The translations under genes were made by a program, and so were the position numbers. From Miscanthus floridulus (taxonomy: Eukaryota > Streptophyta > Magnoliopsida > Poales > Poaceae), in NCBI RefSeq assembly GCF_019320115.1, contig NC_089591.1, positions 23,910,502-23,974,501 of the forward strand: a stretch of 64,000 bases of DNA, given 5' to 3'. Below are positions 1 through 9,370 of this stretch, piece by piece. Numbering within the stretch: the stretch's first letter is position 1; the number at the start of each line of letters is the position of its first letter. The notes beneath the pieces are model-generated. The model was not told the origin of the DNA, did no database searches, and saw only the letters and a list, made by a program, of their open reading frames with translations.

Positions 1-697
1 TATAGTGAACATTGCTCTTTCAGGTGACTCCCCTCTTTTACCAATGATTTTGCTTCCAGCCAATTGTCTTATTATCTGCTCTTCCATACCTTCTCCCTAT
101 ATCTCATACTTTGCTTCGTTCCACCTTAGGGCTTAATTTCACGCGCTGCTGTTTCTACAAACTGTGCTTCACATGCAAACATGATTCAATGCTGCAACAT
201 TGACTGGTGGTTGTATCTTCAAGCCATTTCTGGTTGCTAGAGTAACAGGATAGGTGTCTAGATCTAGCTATAATTGGTTGGGTGATACACAGCACAAACA
301 TTACTCCTATAGTTTCAAGACGGTGAATATTTAAGTAATGAATAGTCGTGAATGATGAAAAATATGATGAGTGGTAGAATCTAATTTTGGAAAGTAAAGA
401 TTGGTGTGGCTACTGTAGTCAATCCAATTAAGAACTCCGGATACAAAACAGGGACGGGTGGGTATAGGCGTGGACGGGTAAAATTTTTTCGGTGAGACAA
501 ATATAGCGAGCGAGGATAGGCAAGAGAGAAACACGCATAAACAGTTAAAGGTTTCCCTTCTGGGCTCGGCTGGTCCTGTTTGTCAGGTTAGGATGGGAGC
601 TACTTTCAGATCTGTTTATCCATGTTTTACTATTTTTTGAATTATATAATCTGCCCTCTTTGTAGTACATTTACTAAGAGGTGATATTCATGTACAG

Positions 698-1546
698 GTA
701 CATCTGGCCTAGGTTGTTTGACAGAGAGCATCAAGGTTAGTATTCTGCAGTTCAATCTTTCTTTTGTTTTGTAATTCATGGTTACCAAAAAAGCATATGT
801 GTTGGCTACTGAATCCTTTTATGAATTGCATGCCATTCAGCAGTTTACCGCGTGCATGCCATTCAGCAGTCTAGTAGGGGTTCCATTGTGCCAGTGATGA
901 ACTAAGTTTGCAGTGGTAAGTTGGAGCTGCTACTAGGTTGGTATCTTGGATTTTTGCATCCACGCTATATGCATGGAGCTGCTATTAGGTTGGTATCTTG
1001 GATTTTTTTTGTATTAGATAAAGTTATGGACTCAAAAGTGTGTTGTACAAAACTACAGTGGAGTGACTGTTATGGACTCAAGAGGATTTTTTTTTGTCAT
1101 GCCTTTAGTGGTTATTTGCATTTGTGCTCTTATAATTCTCTTGAGATCAGTAATAATGTGCTGTTATGGTTTCTGCCTCACAGAATTTATCCCAGTAGCT
1201 AACTACTATGGTTTCACTGCCTTTCTATTGGCATTGCTTTGAACTATTTGATCTAAGTCATCCTGACTTTTATTTCTTAGGTGGTTGAGGCAGTTCAAGG
1301 TGTGAAGGTACAAGTACTGGTCAGAGCAAGATAGAGTTTGAGTAGAGCGGAGTTTGAGTAGAGCGCACAAGTGATTGAATGGTCAATGTCAAGTCAACCT
1401 TTGCTACAGTGCTAGACATAGTTCATTACATTTTGATGTGTTCAAACTAGCTAGTGTGTGTCGGATACCTTATGTGTTTCAGCTGTGCGTGTGTTATCGA
1501 CTAAGTTTGACATTGGATGGTTTCATTAATGAATTATATGAATAAA
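698..1546 (+). other. Possible 3' end of a plus-strand gene (exon fragments and poly-A signal)
   Basis: I do not recognise a product. Two pieces look like exons. Positions 698-735 (38 bp) lie between an acceptor ending TGTACAG and a donor starting GTTAGT; one frame reads YIWPRLFDREHQ. Positions 1281-1334 follow a good acceptor (branch-like CTAAGTC, T-rich tract, TTCTTAG) and encode VVEAVQGVKVQVLVRAR before a TAG. An AATAAA lies at 1541-1546, about 210 bp past that stop, a normal plant 3' UTR distance. The pieces may belong to a host gene entering from the left or to the gene of the CACTA element whose subterminal region starts soon after. Short direct repeats occur in between: a 33-bp segment at 925-957 recurs at 973-1005, and a 17-bp segment is duplicated near 1337-1370. 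No long ORF covers this stretch. Confidence 0.25.
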
Positions 1547-1846
1547 GCATATTTTGGATTAATGGATGTCTAAATGCTTCTTTCATTATATATTGTTCGG
1601 CATGCAATTATTGATTGAAGCAAATAAAGCGTTGCAATATGGACTATTGACATAATAATTTGGCGTTGCAATATATGATATAGCAACAAAAGTTGTAAAA
1701 AACATCATACCAACGGAATAGTGGGCGTGGCAATAGAATCTCCAAATAGTAGCAACATAATACCAAGCGTGGTAAAAGAGTGTCCAAGTATAGCAACCAC
1801 TATTGATTGTGGCAATAGAGGCAACCTCTAGCAACCAAATATTTAT

Positions 1847-2073
1847 GGAAAAAGTCTAGATAACCCCTTCACCTATGACAAAGTGTCTAGTTAACACCCT
1901 GAACTATAAAACCATCTGTTTGACACCTTAAAGTTTTGAAAACCGGTTAAAATACACCTTGGGCTGGTTTTACAGAGTGGTTTGGCTTACGTGCACAGCC
2001 AGCCTGGCTTCAGTCGGACACGGTGGCCTTTGGGCCTGGTTGTCAGGTGCTTGTGACGCATAAGAGAAGGAAC
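1847..2073 (+). repeat. MULE left terminal inverted repeat
   Basis: This repeat matches the complement of 6931-7155 almost perfectly. Four differences are visible: one G/A near 1970, one extra T near 2010, and two changes in the last 20 bases. In MULEs the terminal repeat carries transposase-binding sites and often the promoter. Confidence 0.9.
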
Positions 2074-2079
2074 AGACTC

Positions 2080-2770
2080 GTGCATCTCCGCCCCCTCGCT
2101 AAACTCCGCCTCGCGTGCGCCCTCGGCGGCCGCATGGCTCGACCCTCTCAGGTCACCGCCGGCGCGACGAAGCTGCGCGTGCCCTCCTCCGCCCTCGGAC
2201 GCCGCGGCGCCGAACTGCACAGGGCTTGCCCATATTGCGCTGCGACGCCGCCCTCCTATGCCCCTCGCTGGCCGCGCAGGCCCGGGCCATCAAGTCGTCG
2301 CCGGCCCGCGGCGCTGCTGAGGAGCAGCGCGTGCCCCCCCCCCTCCGCCCATCTCGGCCGCTGCGGCGTGGCCCTGCGTCACCAGAGCCTTCGGAGTTCT
2401 CTGCTCCCATGGCGGAATCCTCTGTCACCGGAGCCTTCAGAGTCCTCTGCTGGAAGGGCCTCTTGCCTATGAGCCGGTGAGGATGGGATCAGTGAGGATG
2501 CAGGCGGGGTTGGATGCTGGAGCTGGTGAGCTAAAGCTACTCAATGAGAGAAGGTGCAGGAACTGAAGGCAAAGAATGTAGAACTACAATAGTTGGCTTG
2601 TTGAATGCAGGAACTTCAGTAGCTGATTCTTTGTGTTTGTAGTTGGCCTCCTGTTTGGTGTTTCATGTATCTAAGTTAGTGTGATGGTAGTTTGTTTGCA
2701 CTAGACAATGGAGTAGCTATGTGCAATCCAGATCGAGTTATCCTAGGACATCTTTTGTAAAGTATGAATG
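2080..2770 (+). pseudogene. GC-rich block in the MULE, possible second gene or captured fragment
   Basis: Positions 2080-2480 are very GC-rich and open in several frames at once, which is composition rather than proof of coding. Just downstream (about 2545-2600) one plus-strand frame reads VQELKAKNVELQ before a TAG, a short coiled-coil-like stretch. The sequence then becomes AT-rich like a 3' UTR. The orientation would be convergent with the transposase. MULEs can carry a second gene or captured host fragments in this position, but I cannot identify this one, and it may be non-coding. From 2771 to 3500 I see only AT-rich filler. A segment of about 40 bases around 3140-3180 (TTTGCAACTCAGTAGTTGTC onward) is repeated directly at 3194-3240. 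Confidence 0.25.
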
Positions 2771-3504
2771 TTTGATGAACTTAACAATGTCCCTGCTATT
2801 TGTCATTTGCAACTGAATGTATTTGTCCAGTCCACAAAAATTGGTCAATATATGTGTGTGGAATCGAGAGACAACTGCTCATATATTACACATATTTGAT
2901 TTCCAAACTGTCCAATCACAAACTGAACATCATGGGAATTGAGGCTACCATGATTTATATTACACATGTGTCCAAACTGTTGCAAACATGGTATATATTA
3001 CACAGATTTGAAGCTAGCATTACATCACTAGGTAATTGGGTGAGTTACACACAAGATCACCTAAAGTTCCATGATCATGTGAGCCCCAACACCAGGAAGC
3101 ATGTGAACCCAAAAGTAGAGACACAAAAGACATGCTACCATTTGCAACTCAGTAGTTGTCCCATGGTCATGTGAGGCTTATATAACTAAGGCCTATTTGC
3201 AACTCAGTAGTTGTCCCATGGTCATGTGAGGCTTATATAACAGCTGTAAGTATGTACATCCAAAAGAACCAACAAAAGATAGGTTGACTATGGCTTTCAT
3301 CAGTATCTTAGTAGTTGTCACCAAACATGAGATGAGCAAGTCGATTGGGCCGTGTGGACCTCTGCCTTGGCTGTCGTGCTGTTGTGGACTGAGTGGGTTG
3401 TGTAGCCACTCTTGGTGCCTGACTGTGACTCGCCTGACCGTGAGTTGGCGCACTATGAGTTACCTGATGTCCACTTGTTCCGACATCAGCCTACATGTGA
3501 ATGT

Positions 3505-6454
3505 TTATAAGTTGATTATCGAGAACATTTTACTTGACGAATGTATAACACAAGTGAATAAGAAAAAAAATGTTACCCTTTCAGTTGTTGTTGTCCTCTT
3601 CGCTCTTGTACTTCTGTTACCAGCTTGATCATTTGCTACAGCACTAGTTGATGCTGACTCTGTATCCTTCCTCTTCCTAGTTTTAGCTCTCTTGATGTGG
3701 GCATTTACCTTGTTACCAGCTTCAGGATTTTTGGGGCACCTTCTTGCATTGTGATCTGTTTTTTTTTGCACAGTCTACAGCTCATCTTGATGCCAACTCT
3801 GGTTAGCTTTGTTCCCTTAGGTTGCTCTCCTTCCTCCCTTCTTCTTTGGGTCTTGGGCCTTCCAGGCATCTTCACAAAAGCTGGGGGATGTAGTTCTTGG
3901 CATGTCAGAGATTGGCCAATTTGCAGGACCTTCAACAGGTTGTAAAACATGCTGATAAGTCTTCAAGTACTCGACTATGGTAAAACATGGTGCAATGTAA
4001 TCCTCCAACTCTTTTGATGCCTTGTATATGCAACTAATTGCATGACAACAAGGGAGTCCTTGAAAGTTGCCAGTACCTACAACTACAACTCCATTCTTGT
4101 AAATTTACTGTGTACCTTCTGTCCTCATTCTCTTGGACCTCAAACCCATGTTCTCCATTCCACAGAACAATACACTTGCCTGACCTCTCTATGTTCATCT
4201 TCAATTTCTTAAAAATGTTGGGACAAATAGTCCCTTCCCACTTCTCTGCCTTTGCCCTATTTTCTTGAATTCTGACCATCACTTTCTTTCTTATGGCCTC
4301 ATTCATGGAGATAACTGGATAGAACCTTGCGTCCATGATGCTATTATTGAAACTCTCACACATGTTGTTGTCCACTGAGTCACAATTCGAACCAAGTCTG
4401 AAAAAGCCCTACTCCAATGTTCTGGTGACGTGCTTATCATGTCCTTGGCTCCTGCTGGTGTGTCCTGAGCAAGGTAGGCTCGGTTGAGGTTGAACAAAAC
4501 CCTGCAAGATGACTTAGCGCACCTCCACCACTTCTTTTGTAGCTTTTTGTCAGTGTATTTTTTTCCTCCAGTTAGCATAAATGTGTCTTGCACACATTCT
4601 GTGCTCTACATTAGGTACCAACTCCTTTACTGCCTTCAATAATCCCTGCATGTAACATTTAAATAGTGGTTACTAATCAGCTAACTATTTTTTTAGAAAC
4701 AATAATCAGCTAACAACATTTTTCTTAAAAATAATATTCAGCTCAGAACAATTTTATACCTTTTGCTGGTCAGATATGAACACCCAGCCCTCACCTCCAT
4801 TGTTGATGTTAAGGTCTTTTTGCAGCAAACCAATAAACCAGTACCAAGTTTCATAATTCTATATTGGCACTGCTGCCCATGCCACTGGATACATTTGATT
4901 GTTGGCATCTCTTCCAATTGCACAGAGTAAGTTACCATTGTTAGCACCTTTGAACCAGCAACCATCCAAGCCAATCACCTTTCTACAGCCTGCCCCAAAA
5001 CCCTTCTTGCATCCATCAAAACATACATATAACCTCTCAAACACTTTCTTGTCCTCGACATCTAGATCAAGACAAACAACTATGGTGCTGCCAGGGTTGC
5101 TTCTAAGAAGTTCCAATTGGTAATCATACACCCTACTGTATTCTCCCTTCATAGAATCCAGTGCTTGTTGAAGTACTATTGCTTTGGCTCTCTTACACTT
5201 TGAAATAGATACATCAGCAAGGAAGTCCCTTTGGACTGCATTCTTGATCAAACCAACCTTCCAGGTGGGGTTATCCTTGATCTCCTAGTAATAGTGCTTA
5301 GCTATTAATGTGGAGGTTACAAGATTGTTATCCCTCCTTGGTGGGCAGCAGTGGACATCATCAAACCTTACGACCTTGCACCATTCAGATCTGGTTGTGA
5401 TGGACCCATATATCAACCACTTACAACCTGGCCAAGTACAAACTGCTCTGACCCTGTCCTTTTCATCTTTCAAAAATCTGAGGTGTCTATGTGTCTTTAA
5501 ACCATACTTGACTAGAGCCTTTTTGAACTGCCTAGTGCATCTAAAAACCATGCCAAGAGAGAAGACAGGAATAGGTGCTTTACTGTCATATTTATTTTCC
5601 ATGCTCTTCCACCTTTCAGTTTCCCCTTCACTATTTTCCTCATATGAGTAATCATCACTAGAATCAAGATAAGGACTACCTGGATCATCCAAGTTAGGAA
5701 CTTCATCAACCAAATCCTTAGCTCTAATTTTCATAGGTTGACTACCATGCATGCCTAGTTTCTTTGCTCTGATGTTCTTCTTAATCTCCTTTGCATACTC
5801 CCTCAATTCAATTGTTTCCTCATCCTCTGCAGAACTATCTTCATCTACAGGTTGCTTATATTCTTCATCTGATGTATCATCAGATAAATTGGCTACTTCT
5901 TCACCTTCTCCAATGTTGTCTTCTTGTTGACCCTCATCTTGTGCAATAGAAACCTTTTCCTCTATTGACTTTGAAGGAGATCTGTAGAATTCCATGAAGG
6001 ATTTGTAGTCCTTGTCTTCCCGCTCTCGAGTTCCCATTATCCCTGCATCATCTATGTCATAAATAGCTTGATGGTTTGCCTCTGATTCATCATCTCCTAA
6101 ATTATCAACACCAGCCCATATGTCTTCACCATATGCAGTCAGCTCCATAGCAACCTCCTCGACATACATGTCTATAATGCTACCATCTCTATGATAACTA
6201 GCCATGATATGACATGAAGCATCATCTACCAGCAAGATGAGTCCATTCCCCAATTCCATTCCAGGCTTCAACCAATACATCCGTATGGTACTTGGTGACC
6301 TAAAATGATCTGCTAGGTGCCCCTTGATCTCAAAAAATGATAGCTTGTCCAGTTCAATCCGTGACTCAGCAGTTCCTCCATCCGCATACAACAAAAGCCC
6401 ATCGACATTGACAAAAGCCCCACCAAAGTGAAATCTAATTGCAATCCAATCCAT
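3505..6454 (-). pseudogene. MuDR-type transposase pseudogene (one intron)
   Basis: This would be the DDE transposase that cuts and pastes the MULE. From the 5' side it has a PB1-like N-terminal domain (6454-6140) and an acidic linker (about 5960-5720). Next is a MuDR-type zinc DNA-binding domain with CTWPGCKW and HCCPPR (about 5560-5330). The catalytic core shows GLDGCWFKG (first Asp), ISDQQKG (second Asp, near 4770) and NMCESFN (Glu, near 4360). A SWIM-type CSC motif lies at about 4100, and a C-terminal CX2CX4HX4C zinc knuckle at about 3780-3730. An intron at 4759-4646 (GTATAA to TGCAG, 114 bp) joins the frame cleanly. Breaks: TAG at 5285-5287 and at 4859-4861, and frame changes near 4560 (an A7 run), 4395, 4062, 3895 and 3765. 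The copy cannot encode an active enzyme. Confidence 0.85.
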
Positions 6455-6930
6455 CCTGAAAGCAAAAAAGAAATCTTTTGAATATTATTTTTAAAAAAAG
6501 CATTGAACAATCCTGCTTAAACAGAACCATAATAACCCCTAAACCTAAACCTGCATAAATCAGTTCAATGCAATTGCACAAAAACCTAACACCAAGTAAT
6601 CCTTAATCCCCAGCTTTACACCAACTAACACTTCTAGAACAGCTAAAACCGCAACTTCATTTAATGTTGCCCTAATGAACAAGAATAGAAAACCCCAGTT
6701 TCCCCAAAGTCATCCAAATCCAATCTGCCATTGCGTAAACCAAATCATCAACAGGGCCAATGACTAAGACACACCTGATCGGACTGCAGGAAGCGCGCTG
6801 TCACTAGAAGCTTCAGCCGATCATCTGCCCATCCTCCACGGTGCGCGAGTGAGAGAAGGGGCAGGCGCGGAGAGAGCGAGGAGGAGCGGCAACGATTCGG
6901 TCGAGGGGCTGCACGGGACAGATGGTTCCG

Positions 6931-7155
6931 TTCCTTTTCTTATGCATCACAAGCACCTGACAACCAGGCCCAAAGGCCACCGTGTCCGACTGAGCCAGGC
7001 TGGCTGTGCACGTAAGCCAAACCACTCTGTAAAACTAGCCCAAGGTGTATTTTAACCGGTTTTCAAAACTTTAAGGTGTCAAACAGATGGTTTTATAGTT
7101 CAGGGTGTTAACTAGACACTTTGTCATAGGTGAAGGGGTTATCTAGACTTTTTCC
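6931..7155 (-). repeat. MULE right terminal inverted repeat
   Basis: This is the partner of 1847-2073. It lies upstream of the minus-strand transposase, so it probably holds that gene's promoter. It is followed directly by AAATATTTAT, the copy of the target-site duplication on this side. Confidence 0.9.
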
Positions 7156-7700
7156 AAATATTTATCGTGGCAATAGATGGTTGCACCTATAGCAACCACA
7201 ATGTTTAGTGTGGCAATAGAGAGGCTATCTCTAGCAACCAAATATTTATCGTGGCAATAGATGGTTCCACCTATAGCAACCACCGAGATAGCGTGGCAAT
7301 AGAGGGTCCATCTATTGCAATGCTATTGATGTGTTGCAATAAGGTATATTGCAACACCCATTGTCGTTGCTAATGCACCTATTGCCACACTTTGGGTACG
7401 TGGCAATAGGTATTTCTGGCAACACCGGGTGTGTTGTAATAGTAACTATTGCAGCACCCACGATGGTTGCCTATACTATGGGTTGCAACACTACATGGCG
7501 TTGCAACAACACTCCTTGATGTTGCAATAGGGGAAAACCTATTGCAACACCAAAATGAGTCGTTGGGCAAACCTTTTGCCACGGTTACTATGGCAACGCC
7601 TGCCAACGAAAAAAAAGTGTTGCAATTTTGTCTATCGCAACCATTTTTTATATATTGCAACGCTTTTAGGCCGTTGCATCAGGGGCAAACCATTGTAGTG

Positions 7701-9362
7701 CCTCTTCGTCACCAAGCCGGAAGCTGCTGCCCAGGACCTACTCCCACGGCCACGATGCCTCTGGGAGCCCTGGATCTGCCTGGAGACTTCGCCACCACGG
7801 ACCGCAGCGCCGCGTCCAACGCTCTGCGTCCAGAACCCCGGCGTGACCTCTCAGCGCCATCTCGTCGTCACCACGAACGCTGGCACGCACACCTCTACAC
7901 CAGCCCTGCCTACACCAACCCTGACCCGCGTCACGCGATCCGCCTTCACCTAGCCCGCCGGTGAGCAACCCGACCCAAAGGTCCACCTTTTGGCCTTGAC
8001 AACACCGTTGCCTGCCCCGACCTTCGCGTCGGCTTGTCTGTCGCCACACACATCCACGCTGCCGCCGGCCACAGCTGCGAGCGCAGCGCTGTAAATCGCG
8101 CACGGCGCACCCACACGAGGCTACAAAGAGCTGGCCTTTCCTGGGTCGACGCACATGCGCACACACTGGCACAGTTCGAGCACGCCGCGCACCCACGGCA
8201 TCGCGCGGACGAGTGAACAGGACGCCGTTCTGTTCTGCCCGGACGTCGGTGAGTCCTGGAAGCCCAAGATCCTGCTTTTTGTCTTGTGTCTAACCCGTTG
8301 CCTGTCCCAGTCGTCGCGCTGGCACTGTCTTTCCGTGGAGGAGTGCGTTACAGCACCGACGGACAACCACGGCCATTGCATCGTGAACGCACTGCCATGC
8401 TCCGCCTTGCACGAACGGCAGTCATGGCCTCACTGGCCCCTGCCGCGACCACATCCTCAGGCACACACGCACACGAGGCCAAAGGCTTCGTATTTGATGA
8501 CAAGCACGAACGCCCACACCGCCGCCGGCCACGGTCGCGAGCAGACGCACGCATGCACCAACGTCTTCATCCTGGAGATAGCACAGATGGCCGCGGTTGG
8601 CAACCACACGGCAGCCGCCTTGCCACCACCTTGGCACGAGTACGAATGCACATGCGCACCGGTAGTAGCCACGCGCACCCACACGCTACACAGCAAAACC
8701 ACACGGTCAAGCACCCTGGTTCAGTGGAGACGTTTCGTCGAGCGCTCCACGGGCATTCATTAGCCTTTCTCCCTCGCTCCGCCTTTCTCCCTCGCTCCGA
8801 CCGCGTCCCGCTTTGTTCGCCCCTGGGCGAGCGCTTGACGCGTCACCGCCGCACACGGACATCACTGGTCTACACTTAGCATTCAAGCGTTGCACTTCGT
8901 CGCGCACTCACGCACACGGACATGTTCGCCGGCCAGGGCGCGGCGACCCTGTGTAGAGCCGCAGACAAACAGTCTAGTCTGTTAAACCGGCCTTCCTAGC
9001 CAGCACTGCGCGGACTCAAATGCGCTGTAGTTTCACGTGCGAACTCCAACACTAGCCCGCGGCACATGGAGCACCATGACCCCGCGTGCTCACCCTTCCT
9101 GGCAGGAACATGAGCGTGCTGGCCGTTCTCAGACCTGCCCAAGTCATCACCTTGCCGCCGCTGTATCACGCGCACGTCATGGACCGAAGCGTCGCTGGTC
9201 ACCCATGCTATGCCACGGCCGCAACCTCGAGCACACACGCACGCAACGCTCAAAGGCTGGGCCTTTGGACGCGCACGGACACGCAGGACGTCACCGGACC
9301 GGCACCAGCTTGCCGTCTTGGCCCCCCCACGCCCTCGCCATTTGCGATGGATGCTTAGCAGC
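7701..9362. other. GC-rich region of unknown nature, no convincing gene
   Basis: This stretch is strongly GC-rich. It is open in many overlapping frames on both strands, and none resembles a known protein. It has loosely repeated segments: GCCGCCGGCCACAG near 8058 recurs as GCCGCCGGCCACGG near 8521, each followed by a CGCGAGC-like motif. Phrases built on GTTGCCTG, CGCACCCACACG and ACGCACACGGACA also recur. The pattern suggests degenerate tandem or dispersed duplication of a GC-rich unit. It lies between the CACTA terminus at 7700 and the hAT insertion at 9371, and the same sequence presumably resumes after 11025. I could not find termini for an element that would own it. Confidence 0.35.
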
Positions 9363-9370
9363 ATCTCGAC

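Larger units (their letters stand above)
1847..7155 (-). mobile_element. MuDR-type Mutator-like element (MULE), structurally complete
   Basis: Both ends begin GGAAAAAGTCTAGATAACCC reading inward. The terminal inverted repeats span about 1847-2073 and 6931-7155, and I count four differences between them, so the insertion is fairly young. The flanks carry the same ten bases, AAATATTTAT, at 1837-1846 and 7156-7165; MULE target duplications are usually 9 bp, and one base may be shared by chance. The insertion lies in the subterminal array of a CACTA element, and a neighbouring repeat unit at 7229-7260 shows the uninterrupted site. The interior holds a minus-strand transposase pseudogene (3505-6454) and a GC-rich block next to the left repeat. 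Sequence from 6455 to 6930, presumably promoter and leader, has no other recognisable feature. Confidence 0.9.
1600..7700. mobile_element. CACTA DNA transposon, right part (interrupted by a MULE)
   Basis: The right terminus at 7691-7700 reads CATTGTAGTG, whose complement begins CACTACAATG, the signature start of CACTA (En/Spm-like) elements. Inside it, 7156-7690 and 1600-1846 are filled with short subterminal motifs in both orientations: variants of GTGGCAATAG and TAGCAACC, plus GTTGCAATA. Such arrays are known transposase-binding regions in this superfamily. The two blocks are one array split by the MULE at 1847-7155. No transposase is visible and no left CACTACAA terminus was found, so the element extends left of the window or is truncated. 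The three bases after the terminus are CCT, the expected position of a 3-bp target duplication that cannot be checked here. Confidence 0.6.

Noticed and set aside
2023..2480. ORFs of 149 and 121 codons in the MULE
   Set aside because: Arg/Pro/Ala-rich frames in a GC-rich block that includes part of the terminal repeat; both strands are open. Kept only as a low-confidence block.
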